11,727 bases of DNA from Candidatus Omnitrophota bacterium (GTDB taxonomy: Bacteria; Omnitrophota; Koll11; Gygaellales; Profunditerraquicolaceae): the NCBI GenBank assembly GCA_028719045.1, contig JAQULD010000047.1:1-11727 (forward strand), written 5' to 3'. A program made the position numbers and the translations under genes. Below the pieces are notes generated by a model, which saw only the letters and a program-made list of their open reading frames with translations, had not been told where the DNA came from and did no database searches. Shown in pieces: positions 1-6,950 of this stretch (positions are counted from its first letter, which is position 1; each line of letters begins with the position of its first letter).

Positions 1-185
1 ATTAACCCGGCGCACACGGACAACTCAAAGACCGCCGCCAAAGGAGAATTCAGCCTGAACATTATGACCGTTAAAATAACGCTGGTCAGCGCAAGCGCTA
101 TAGCGGCCCTTAAAAGCCTGGTCGCCATTACCGCCCACAAAGCCGCCAATACCATTGCTATAAGAAGAAACGCGTTTATGCCCAT
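1..185 (-). CDS. NuoJ/MbhD-like small membrane subunit, 3' end cut by window edge
   Basis: An open frame of 61 codons runs from an ATG at 185 to the window edge without a stop. The start is 15 nt after the stop of the preceding antiporter gene, with only a weak GAGAAA in front. The peptide begins MGINAFLLIAMVLAALWAVM, continues with TRLLRAAIALALTSVILTVI and then NSPLAAVFELSVCAGL. That is two hydrophobic helices separated by a short Arg-bearing turn, with a conserved-looking FELSVCAG segment. This layout resembles the small subunits that accompany antiporter-like subunits in complex I, Mrp and membrane-bound hydrogenases (NuoJ, or the MbhD/DUF4040 part of MrpA). Such subunits form the membrane connection between antiporter modules and the hydrophilic arm. 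The position, last in a run of antiporter genes, supports this. I cannot separate NuoJ-like from MbhD-like with so little sequence. Confidence 0.62.
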   Translation of the reverse strand, partial: MGINAFLLIAMVLAALWAVMATRLLRAAIALALTSVILTVIMFRLNSPLAAVFELSVCAGL

Positions 186-200
186 TTTATTTTCTCATAA

Positions 201-1631
201 TTAACGTAATAAATTCTGCACCGGGAAAATGAAGTTGACCATCACCCAGGGAAAGAAAACCCCGGCCGCCACGGTAATAACCGCAAGCGCTATTTCAGAA
301 AACACTATGCCGGCCCCGGCTTCGCTTGTATTTTCAAGGCCCGCCGCGAGCTTACCGAAGAAAACTTTTCTCTGCAAAGCCAGGAAATACGCCAGGGTCA
401 GGACACTGGCAAGCACCGCGATTACCGCGTAAATATACTGGCCCGCTGCCCAGAGCGCTACCACTATAAGCAGCTTGCTCCAGAACCCGGAAAGCGGCGG
501 AATGCCGGCAACCGAAAGAAAACCCACCACCGAAGTAAACCCGGTGACCGGCATCTTTATTGACAAGCCTCCCATCCTGTTCATCTCCGTAGAATTTAAT
601 TGTGATTCCACTGCCGCGGAATTTGTAAAAAGAAGCGACTTAAGAACGGTGTGGTTAAACAGGTGGAATGCCGCCGCCGCGATGCCAAGGGCGCTGCCGC
701 AGCCCGCGCTTAAAACTATATAACCGATCTGGCTTATGCTGGAATAGGCAAGCATCCTTTTAAAATCCGTCTGGCGGAGTGAAAGAAGCGCTCCCAAAAC
801 AATCGAAACAGCCCCGACAAACATAACGATGGCTTTAGTATTGGCGCTGTAATCAAATACAAAAACCAGTATCCTTATCAAAGTATAAATTCCGGAAGCC
901 TTGGTCACTATACCGGCCAAAAGCACCGAGACCCCGGCGGGTGCCGCGGAATAAGCGTCAGCGAGCCAGCCGTGAAAAGGCACAAGGCCGCCTTTTATGA
1001 ATAATCCGCAGACAAATAAAATAACGGATAAAACCACCAGGAAATGCGGATTAGCGTTATGCAGGGAGGCTTTTATAACCAAGAAAGAAGTGCTGCCGTA
1101 CAGGATCAAAATCAAGGCTATTGACGAAAGCATTAGCACGGTCGCTACCGCCGAAAGCATTATATATTTGAACGCGCCTTCCAGGGCGAATTTATCGTTG
1201 TTAAGCGCGATCAGGATAAATGAGCAGACTGAAGTGATCTCGAGAAAGACGTACAGGGTGAAAATGTCGCTTGCCAATACTATCCCGTTCATCCCGACTA
1301 AAGACAAAAGCAGGAGATTGATAAAATTAAAAACCGACTTTTTATCTTTAATGGTGTTATATCCGACAATAAGGGCGAAAAAAGCGGCAAGGCCTATGGT
1401 CAAGAACATGATCAAACTTAAAGGATCGGAAGAAAGATTGAAATTAAAAAACGGCAGGGCCGCGGGAGAATTATTATTCCATAAGAAAGCGGGGCGCAGA
1501 ACCGCCACCAGCACCTGGGAAAAACAGACCAACAGGCTTAGCCAGAAGCTTACCTTATATGCCTGGCCCTTAGCCGGCAAGTTGAACATTACCACGAATA
1601 ATAAAGGTATTAGAATAAATAGAAAAAGCAT
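201..1631 (-). CDS. Proton/cation antiporter-like membrane subunit (MrpD/NuoN-like)
   Basis: This 476-residue, almost wholly hydrophobic protein belongs to the Proton_antipo_M family shared by NuoL/M/N, MrpA/D and Mbh/Ech/Hyf hydrogenase subunits. These proteins move H+ or Na+ across the cytoplasmic membrane when driven by a redox module. The ion-path residues of the family are visible: Glu131 (FLEITS, TM5), Lys213 and His220 (FIKGGLVPFHGW, TM7), Lys244 (TKASGIY, TM8), His323/His327/Lys331 (HLFNHTVLK) and Lys386 (GFWSK, TM12). Its length matches NuoN or MrpD, with no long C-terminal extension. The FLEITS and FALEGAFKYIMLSA stretches look most MrpD/NuoN-like. The start at 1631 has AGGA seven bases upstream, and only 8 nt separate it from the stop of the preceding antiporter gene, so the two are probably co-transcribed. 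Family membership is secure. The partner redox module lies outside the window, so the ion and the complex are unknown. Confidence 0.9.
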   Translation of the reverse strand: MLFLFILIPLLFVVMFNLPAKGQAYKVSFWLSLLVCFSQVLVAVLRPAFLWNNNSPAALPFFNFNLSSDPLSLIMFLTIGLAAFFALIVGYNTIKDKKSVFNFINLLLLSLVGMNGIVLASDIFTLYVFLEITSVCSFILIALNNDKFALEGAFKYIMLSAVATVLMLSSIALILILYGSTSFLVIKASLHNANPHFLVVLSVILFVCGLFIKGGLVPFHGWLADAYSAAPAGVSVLLAGIVTKASGIYTLIRILVFVFDYSANTKAIVMFVGAVSIVLGALLSLRQTDFKRMLAYSSISQIGYIVLSAGCGSALGIAAAAFHLFNHTVLKSLLFTNSAAVESQLNSTEMNRMGGLSIKMPVTGFTSVVGFLSVAGIPPLSGFWSKLLIVVALWAAGQYIYAVIAVLASVLTLAYFLALQRKVFFGKLAAGLENTSEAGAGIVFSEIALAVITVAAGVFFPWVMVNFIFPVQNLLR

Positions 1632-1639
1632 ATATTGTC

Positions 1640-3472
1640 CTATCCCGACCTTATCGCGAAGAAGATCATAAAAATAAGCCCGGCCAGCGACCAGGCTATA
1701 TAACGGGAATAACTGCCGTTATGCAGTTTTCTTACGCTATCAGAAGATGTATAAGCAAGATGGACAAGGAACTCGTTATAGACCCAGTCTATCCCCCTGT
1801 CAATCCGCCAGCCGATATTTGAAACCACAACCGTTAATTTAAGGCCGATATCAAAAGGATCAAAATACCTTTTTTCCGCCTTCGCGTAAATACCGGACAA
1901 CACAGGCGCGTAATGTATATGGTCCAGGGCGCGGAATCCCGAGCCGTTTATCTTTAGGCCCAATAAATGATTTAGAAACGCTATAGCCAATACCACCAAC
2001 GTCACAAGCACTAATAATATATTCGCGGGCAAACCCGCAAAGCTGTGGCCATCGAGGATTGCCTCGGGAAGTATCGGTTGTATTAATTTATTTATAGGCA
2101 GGGCATTATATACCCCGAAAAGCACACAAAAGCCGGCGATCACGATCATCGGAACCAGCATAGGCCAGGACGATTCCTTGACGAACTTATTTTCCCCGCT
2201 GGATTTGCCGAGAAATGCCGCGTGGCCGAGTTTTAAGAAAGAAGCGGCGGTAAAGAAAGAACCCAGCACCGCGACGAAATAAAATATCCATCCCCTTTCC
2301 AGGGCCCCGTCATAGATCAATTCCTTGGAAAAAAATCCGTTAAAAGGAGGCACGCCTGATATGGAGGCCGCGGCAATGATGAAGCAGCCGAAAGTGATTG
2401 GCATTTTAATGCCAAGGCCGCCTAATTTTTCGAGGTCCGTGGTCCCGCATTGCTTCTCTACCGAACCAGAAGTAAGGAACAGGCAGCTTTTGTACATGGA
2501 ATGGTTTATCATGTGGAAAAGCCCCCCGACAATGCCGGCAGGTACCGCCGTGCCGATGCCAAGTATCATATAGCCGACCTGGCTGATAGCGTGGTAGGAT
2601 AATAATCTTTTATAGTCCTTCTGCACAAGGGCCATCATAACCGCTAAAATTATTGTTATCCCCCCTGCCACCATCATCAAAATGCTTAACCAGGAATTTG
2701 TGCTCAACTTAAACATATCCAGTGATATGCGGGCAAGAAGGTATATGCCGAGAAGTTTTTCAAGCGCCGCGGGTAATACAGCCATAAAGGGCAGCGGCGC
2801 GTCCACTGCCGCGTCCGGGATCCAGGAATGAAACGGCATAGCGCCGGCTTTAGCCGCGGCGCCGATCATCAAAAATATGAAAGCGGTTCCGGTCAGTAAA
2901 TTTATGGGCAGATGTATCCTGGAAATCGTAAGCGTTCCTGCCGCGCAAGCCGTAAGAATGGTGCCGAACATCAGGCAAAGGTCGGTAATGCCTAATATGA
3001 TGAATGCCTTTACCGCGGTATGATACGCCTCTTTGTGTCCCACCGCTATCATCCCCAATAAAGGTATAAGCATCGCCTCCCAGAACAGCAAAAGGATGAT
3101 CAGGTTATCGGCAAGCACCGCGCCATTTACCATCGCAAGCGAAAGCAGGAGAAAACCGTAAAAACGGTTAGCGTAGTCTTTTCCAGCCAGGAACGCGCTG
3201 CAATAAAGCGAGATAAGGATCCCGAAAGCTGCCGACGCCAGCATTATAAAGGCGCTGAAATGATATACCCTTAGCGCGAATTCAAGGCCGAAATTGCCCC
3301 AGGGCACGGAAAACGAAATCTCGGCTTTAAACAGCCTGGCGGCGATCAATAAATTAAGGAACGTGGCGATAAAAGCCACCGCCGCCCCCACAGAACGCCA
3401 TTTTTTAGGCATTATCAAAGCCAGGAGCCCTGAGATCAACGGAATAAATATAGGTAAGAGTATTATGTTCAT
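1640..3472 (-). CDS. NuoL-like antiporter subunit with C-terminal extension
   Basis: This is a second Proton_antipo_M membrane protein, 610 residues from the preferred start, a length close to E. coli NuoL. Numbering from the GTG alternative (two residues longer), the ion-path residues are Glu134 (FWEAM), Lys210 and His217 (KAGAMPFHSWIPDA), Glu240-Lys241 (AALEKLLGIY), His322/His326/Lys330 (HMINHSMYK) and Lys385 (GFFSKEL). After the roughly 430-residue core comes an extension with hydrophobic segments near 440-460 and 485-505, a polar stretch containing YFDPFD and GWRIDRGIDW, and a final helix at about 592-609. This arrangement recalls the NuoL/HyfB C-terminus that runs along the membrane arm. 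GTG at 3478 overlaps the previous stop by 4 nt. ATG at 3472 is preferred because AAGGTGA (3475-3481) is placed correctly for it. The protein presumably pumps H+ or Na+ in the same complex as its two paralogous neighbours. Confidence 0.9.
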   Translation of the reverse strand: MNIILLPIFIPLISGLLALIMPKKWRSVGAAVAFIATFLNLLIAARLFKAEISFSVPWGNFGLEFALRVYHFSAFIMLASAAFGILISLYCSAFLAGKDYANRFYGFLLLSLAMVNGAVLADNLIILLLFWEAMLIPLLGMIAVGHKEAYHTAVKAFIILGITDLCLMFGTILTACAAGTLTISRIHLPINLLTGTAFIFLMIGAAAKAGAMPFHSWIPDAAVDAPLPFMAVLPAALEKLLGIYLLARISLDMFKLSTNSWLSILMMVAGGITIILAVMMALVQKDYKRLLSYHAISQVGYMILGIGTAVPAGIVGGLFHMINHSMYKSCLFLTSGSVEKQCGTTDLEKLGGLGIKMPITFGCFIIAAASISGVPPFNGFFSKELIYDGALERGWIFYFVAVLGSFFTAASFLKLGHAAFLGKSSGENKFVKESSWPMLVPMIVIAGFCVLFGVYNALPINKLIQPILPEAILDGHSFAGLPANILLVLVTLVVLAIAFLNHLLGLKINGSGFRALDHIHYAPVLSGIYAKAEKRYFDPFDIGLKLTVVVSNIGWRIDRGIDWVYNEFLVHLAYTSSDSVRKLHNGSYSRYIAWSLAGLIFMIFFAIRSG

Positions 3473-3474
3473 TG

Positions 3475-3481
3475 TCACCTT
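3475..3481 (-). promoter_or_regulatory. Ribosome binding site deciding the NuoL-like start
   Basis: On the minus strand AAGGTGA lies two bases before ATG at 3472, so the AGG core is five bases from the start. It matches the anti-Shine-Dalgarno sequence and overlaps the stop codon of the preceding gene. This favours ATG 3472 over the in-frame GTG at 3478, which has no comparable site. The arrangement suggests translational coupling. Confidence 0.55.
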
Positions 3482-4923
3482 AACATGCCAAGCATCATTT
3501 GATCCACTGCGGATTTAGCCAGTATTGAAGGAAAACTTATAAAGATGCCGCCGGCCAAAGAAAGAAAAGCCAAAAGCGCTACCGAAAACACCATACCCCG
3601 TGATTTTTCTTTAGCCACAAAAGCCGCGGGGTCTCCCAGGAAAACCAGGGTAAAAGCCCTTAATAAGTAAAGTACGGTCAGGAAAGCGCCGATGAGAAAA
3701 GTGAAACCGATAAGTATATGCCCCTGGCGAACCGGGCCCATGATTATCAGATATTTGCTGAAAAAACCTCCAAAAGGAGGTATGCCCATTACAGAAAAAG
3801 CGCAAAGAAGGAATGATATCGCGGTCACCGGCATTGTCTTTATCAGTCCGCCTAATTTAGTAATATCCTTTGTCTTGGTATTCTGCTCAACTATGCCCGC
3901 ACAGAGGAATAACCCCGCTTTGGCAATGCCGTGCATCAGTATGTAAAGTAACCCGGCAAAAATGCCTATTTCATTATTCGTCGCCAGCCCCAGGAAAATA
4001 AAGCCTATCTGGCTTACGGTAGAATAGGCTATCAGCCTTTTTAAGTCATTTTCTTTAAACGCCGCCAGGGCGGAAACTATAGCGCTTATCGCGGCGATCA
4101 CCGGCAGGACCACATACCAGAATGCCTCGAGGTTAAAAGTAGCGATGAACAGGCGCGCGAAAACATATACGCCGATCTTGACCAGCACCGCGGCATGCAG
4201 AAGCGCCGTTACCGGAGAAGGAGCGACACCCGCGTCAGGAAGCCAGGTATGGAAAGGAAGTGTCGCGGATTTCGAAAGTATCCCCACCAGGATCAATATC
4301 AGCACCCAGTTCGATACATAGCTGTGGCCCAACTTTTCTTTTATAACCGGCAGGTCAAAAGAACCGGTCTGCTGGTAAAGCGCGATAAACCCTATTAACA
4401 TGACCAGGGCGCCGAAAACGGTAACTAAAAGCGCCTTGTCGGCCTTAAGGACATGCTGTTTCTCGCGGAAAAACCCTATCAGTCTCCAGCAGGCTACCGC
4501 GGTGATCTCCCAGAACAAATACAGGAATATAAGATTGGCGGAAAATACCAATCCCATCATCGCGCCTAAAAAAAGAGTGACTATAAAATAATATTCGTCC
4601 TGGTGTTCATAGTGGTTTATATATCCGAAAGAATAGAAAATAATGACAGCGCCGATAAAAGAGGACACCAGGGCCATGAATACCGCCAGGCTATCGGCCA
4701 CAAAAATGAGGTTTATCCCGAAGCAAAGCGTCTTGCTGAAAGTTACCGCCTGGCCTGATAAGGCTAACGGGATCAATTTAAGGGAGCATAAAAACGAGGT
4801 AAGCACGAAAACCAGTGCCAACAAGTTTCTCAGCCGGGGTGAAAACTTTCCCGCCAACGGCAGGAAAAACGCCCCAAGCGAAGGCACGAAAATAGCAGCT
4901 AATAATATGAGTTTGTAGTCCAT
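3475..4923 (-). CDS. Proton/cation antiporter-like subunit (NuoL/HyfB/MrpA N-terminal type)
   Basis: This 482-residue polytopic membrane protein is the first of three tandem Proton_antipo_M paralogues. Key family residues are present: Glu139 (FWEITAVACW, TM5), Lys218 and His225 (SKSATLPFHTWLPDA, TM7), Lys249 (HAAVLVKIGVY, TM8), His331/Lys335 (MHGIAK) and Lys390 (FFSKYL, TM12). HTWLPDA and the preceding DEYYFIVTLFLGAMMG stretch are closest in style to NuoL, HyfB and the MrpA N-terminus. It should be a cytoplasmic-membrane ion-pumping module of a complex I-, hydrogenase- or Mrp-like assembly. The start is ATG 4923. No other Met occurs before residue 83, and the N-terminus is a typical first TM helix. 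The ATG follows directly on the U-run of an intrinsic terminator and has no Shine-Dalgarno in the nearest 15 bases, which is unusual for the first gene of an operon. Redox partners are not in the window. Confidence 0.9.
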   Translation of the reverse strand: MDYKLILLAAIFVPSLGAFFLPLAGKFSPRLRNLLALVFVLTSFLCSLKLIPLALSGQAVTFSKTLCFGINLIFVADSLAVFMALVSSFIGAVIIFYSFGYINHYEHQDEYYFIVTLFLGAMMGLVFSANLIFLYLFWEITAVACWRLIGFFREKQHVLKADKALLVTVFGALVMLIGFIALYQQTGSFDLPVIKEKLGHSYVSNWVLILILVGILSKSATLPFHTWLPDAGVAPSPVTALLHAAVLVKIGVYVFARLFIATFNLEAFWYVVLPVIAAISAIVSALAAFKENDLKRLIAYSTVSQIGFIFLGLATNNEIGIFAGLLYILMHGIAKAGLFLCAGIVEQNTKTKDITKLGGLIKTMPVTAISFLLCAFSVMGIPPFGGFFSKYLIIMGPVRQGHILIGFTFLIGAFLTVLYLLRAFTLVFLGDPAAFVAKEKSRGMVFSVALLAFLSLAGGIFISFPSILAKSAVDQMMLGMLR

Positions 4924-4957
4924 AAAATAAAAAATCTTCTAGTATAACTAGAAGATT
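4924..4957 (-). terminator. Intrinsic terminator abutting the antiporter start codon
   Basis: Reading the minus strand, a perfect 10-bp stem (AATCTTCTAG, loop TTATA, CTAGAAGATT) is followed by TTTTATTTT and then directly by the ATG at 4923. With the last two bases of the stem this gives a U-rich tract of TTTTTTATTTT. On the plus strand the hairpin is followed by GCTTTCC, so it can terminate only minus-strand transcription. It could end the upstream lrp-aminotransferase-GAF-ANTAR transcript. It also lies downstream of the promoter at 4997-5024, so it should attenuate the antiporter operon too. Confidence 0.8.
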
Positions 4958-4977
4958 GCTTTCCTTCTTCTATATAC
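4942..4977 (-). promoter_or_regulatory. Candidate antiterminator hairpin, mutually exclusive with the terminator
   Basis: In the RNA, GUAUA-UAGAAGA (4977-4966) can pair with UCUUCUA (4955-4949) and UAUAC (4946-4942). This gives 12 base pairs with a two-base GU bulge and a ten-base loop, AGGAAAGCAA. The pairing uses almost all of the terminator's 5' arm, its loop and the first base of its 3' arm, so the two structures cannot coexist. UAGAAGA appears twice, once here and once in the terminator's 3' arm, both competing for the same UCUUCUA. The loop also holds AGGA, the only ribosome-binding-like motif in the leader. The pairing is seen directly; its regulatory use is inferred. Confidence 0.6.
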
Positions 4978-4979
4978 CG

Positions 4980-4993
4980 CCTCTAACCTCTAA
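4980..4993 (-). repeat. Tandem 7-bp repeat at the predicted transcription start
   Basis: TTAGAGG occurs twice in direct succession on the minus strand, beginning just after the -10 box, so it covers the predicted start site and the first bases of the leader. It could be a small protein-binding or RNA-binding motif, or it could be chance in purine-rich sequence. Confidence 0.3.
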
Positions 4994-4996
4994 AAA

Positions 4997-5024
4997 AGTA
5001 TACTGTTTTTTCTTATTTTGTCAA
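4997..5024 (-). promoter_or_regulatory. Sigma70-type promoter of the antiporter operon
   Basis: On the minus strand TTGACA (5024-5019) is a perfect -35 box. A 16-base A-rich spacer separates it from TATACT (5002-4997), which matches the -10 consensus at five of six positions. Transcription should start near 4991-4990 and give a leader of about 67 nt before the ATG at 4923. The promoter lies 25 bp beyond the stop of the GAF-ANTAR gene and upstream of the terminator, which is the order expected for attenuation. Confidence 0.75.
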
Positions 5025-5049
5025 GTTTTTCTTAATCTTCCGGCCGCTT

Positions 5050-5781
5050 TTAACTTTTATTCTTGATTTCTTTCGCCAGGATGATAGCTTCCGCCATTTC
5101 ACGCATGGATTTACGGGTATCCATGCTTTGTTTCTGGATCAGCCTGTAGGCTTCGGAAGGAAGGATATTGGCTTCCTGAGAAAGGATATCTTTTGCCCTT
5201 TCCACGAGCTTTCTGGTCTCCAGGGCCTCTTCCGCGCTGCGCGCCCTCAAATTGAGCTCGGCATTTTCAATGGCCACCGCCGCCTGGTTGGCAAGAGCGG
5301 TCAGGATATCCATTTCATGCTTGGTGAACTTGTGTTTTCTCGAGGTATAACAGTTAAGGACCCCGATAACCTTGCCCTTTACCGCAAGAGGCACGCTCGC
5401 CAGGGAGAAAAGCCCTTCTTTTTTAGCGATACCCCTGTTTAAATAACGGTCCTCTTGCCTTACATCCAGCACATATATGGGTTTATTCTCTTTTGCGACT
5501 ATGCCGGCGATCCCTTCCCCCAGCTTGATATTCGGCTTTTTGTTGTAAGCCTCTGAAATAGACTGCGTCGCTTTGACCATCAGTTCTTTTTTATCCGGGT
5601 CAAGAAGCATAAGCGAAGAAATTTTCGAGTTCATGATCTCCGCGGTGACATTGACGATAAGGCGAAGCAGCTCATCAAGATACATCCCGGAAGTAATAAG
5701 GTTGGCTACCTTGGCAAGGGCCTCGATCTGTTTGACATAAAGCTTGTAATGCTGTTCTTTTTGGTTGGTTTTCTTAATCAT
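5050..5781 (-). CDS. GAF-ANTAR domain protein, predicted RNA-binding antiterminator
   Basis: This 243-residue soluble protein has an N-terminal GAF sensor domain (about 22-172, with GEGIAGIVAKENKPI, ASVPLAVKGKVIGVLNCY and ALANQAAVAIENAEL typical of the fold). A short coiled-coil-like helix follows at about 172-188, then an ANTAR domain at about 184-236. The ANTAR signature is clear: LETRKLVERAKDIL with Arg190, Ala196 and Lys197, then LPSEAYRLIQKQSMDTRKSMREMAEAI. ANTAR proteins of known function (AmiR, NasR, EutV) bind nascent RNA and prevent intrinsic termination. The GAF domain would supply the signal, but its ligand is not evident. The gene starts 9 nt after the aminotransferase stop, with only a weak purine-rich AGAAAGAAGA before it. 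It ends about 25 bp upstream of a promoter and attenuator that precede the antiporter genes, which makes that leader its most likely target. Domain assignment is strong; the target is inferred. Confidence 0.88.
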   Translation of the reverse strand: MIKKTNQKEQHYKLYVKQIEALAKVANLITSGMYLDELLRLIVNVTAEIMNSKISSLMLLDPDKKELMVKATQSISEAYNKKPNIKLGEGIAGIVAKENKPIYVLDVRQEDRYLNRGIAKKEGLFSLASVPLAVKGKVIGVLNCYTSRKHKFTKHEMDILTALANQAAVAIENAELNLRARSAEEALETRKLVERAKDILSQEANILPSEAYRLIQKQSMDTRKSMREMAEAIILAKEIKNKS

Positions 5782-5790
5782 TCTTCTTTC

Positions 5791-6942
5791 TTATTTTTTA
5801 AGGAATCTCTCTATCCTCTTCAAAGCTTCCTTCAGGTTATCCATGCTTGAAGCGTAAGAGATCCTGATATATCCTTCTCCGTTTTTTCCAAAAGCGGTCC
5901 CCGGTACTACCGCGACTTTTTCCTGCTTCAACAGCTTCTGACAGAAACTGATCGAATCCAGGCCGGTGTCCCTGATCGAAGCAAAGAAATAGAAAGCGCC
6001 TTGAGGTTTCGTGCATTTAAGCCCCAGCCGGTTCAACTCTTCGAAGACATATTCCCTTCTCCTATTGTATTCCCGCTTCATTTCTTCGACCGACCTTTTC
6101 CCGCTTACCAGCGCTTCACAGGCAGCCATTTGGCTCGTTATGGAAACGCACATAATGGTATACTGGTGCACTTTAGTCATCGCGGCGATGATCTCTTTCG
6201 GGCCGCAGGCAAAACCCACCCTCCAGCCGGTCATGGCAAAGCTCTTCGAAAAACCGTCCAGGTAAACAGTATTGTTAAAAGCCCCGGGCAAGCCCGCGAA
6301 ACAGGTGTGCTCGAAATCATAAGTCAGGTCGCCATAGACCTCATCCGACTCGCAGATTACTTTATGCTTCAGCAAAACCCGGTTAATCTCGCTTAATTCC
6401 TTCCTGGTATAAGACACTCCTGTAGGGTTAGTGGGATAATTAAACATTAAAGCCTTGGTTTTATTATCGATGTGTTTTTCCAGGACCGCGGGGGTAAGTT
6501 TAAATCCGTATTTCGCGGTATCTATATATACCGGTACCCCTCCGGCCAATTCCGTTACCGGGCCGTAAGAAACGTAACTCGGCTGGGGGATGATGATTTT
6601 ATCACCGGGATTGATGATCGAGCGAAAACACAGATCCAGCCCTTCGCTGACACCCACAGTGACCAGGATCTCATCTTCGGGAGAATATTCCAGCCCGCAT
6701 TTGTGCTTCAAGTGGCGGGCGATACTGAGCCTTAATTTATATAATCCTTTATTCGAAGTATAGGAAGTAAACCCCTGCTCGAGAGAATAGATCCCCGCCT
6801 CCCTTACCGGCCAGGGGGTGACAAAATCCGGTTCTCCCACCCCGAGGGAAATCACGTCCTTCATTCCAAGCACCAGGTCAAAGAAAGCGCGGATGCCGGA
6901 AGGCTGCATATCTTCCACTGTTTTTGAAATAATGTTTTTCAT
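5791..6942 (-). CDS. PLP-dependent class I/II aminotransferase
   Basis: This 383-residue cytoplasmic enzyme is a fold-type I aminotransferase of the aspartate/aromatic aminotransferase family. It would transfer an amino group between an amino acid and a 2-oxo acid using pyridoxal phosphate. Expected residues are visible: the substrate-loop GEPDF (36-40), Tyr123 (PSYVSY), Asn172 (YPTNPTG), Asp200 with Tyr203 (ESDEVY), the Schiff-base Lys233 (SKSFAMTGWRVGF), Arg241 for phosphate binding and Arg360 (YIRISY) for the substrate carboxylate. The length is normal. TAAGG precedes ATG 6942 at good spacing and overlaps the stop of the lrp-like gene 8 nt upstream. Co-transcription with an Lrp/AsnC regulator suggests that an amino acid controls its expression. 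Related proteins are variously called aspartate, aromatic, alanine or N-acetyl-diaminopimelate aminotransferase. Substrate cannot be read from sequence alone. Confidence 0.92.
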   Translation of the reverse strand: MKNIISKTVEDMQPSGIRAFFDLVLGMKDVISLGVGEPDFVTPWPVREAGIYSLEQGFTSYTSNKGLYKLRLSIARHLKHKCGLEYSPEDEILVTVGVSEGLDLCFRSIINPGDKIIIPQPSYVSYGPVTELAGGVPVYIDTAKYGFKLTPAVLEKHIDNKTKALMFNYPTNPTGVSYTRKELSEINRVLLKHKVICESDEVYGDLTYDFEHTCFAGLPGAFNNTVYLDGFSKSFAMTGWRVGFACGPKEIIAAMTKVHQYTIMCVSITSQMAACEALVSGKRSVEEMKREYNRRREYVFEELNRLGLKCTKPQGAFYFFASIRDTGLDSISFCQKLLKQEKVAVVPGTAFGKNGEGYIRISYASSMDNLKEALKRIERFLKK

Positions 6943-6950
6943 TTTAAGCC

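Noticed and set aside
997..1671. Plus-strand open frame of 224 codons opposite the MrpD/NuoN-like gene.
   Set aside because: It lies antisense to a clear membrane protein gene. Its translation is low-complexity, Lys/Arg-rich with no recognisable domain, and it crosses two genes.
3473..3478. GTG at 3478 as start of the NuoL-like gene (GTGA overlap).
   Set aside because: AAGGTGA is positioned for the ATG at 3472, while the GTG has no good upstream site. The two-residue difference does not affect the function call.
4942..4993. Canonical ANTAR target, two adjacent hairpins with hexaloops carrying A at position 1 and G at position 4.
   Set aside because: The antiterminator loop is ten bases (AGGAAAGCAA). 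It contains AAAGCA, but the flanking bases cannot close it as a hexaloop, and I see no second hairpin upstream in the leader. The ANTAR link therefore rests on context, not on the known RNA motif.
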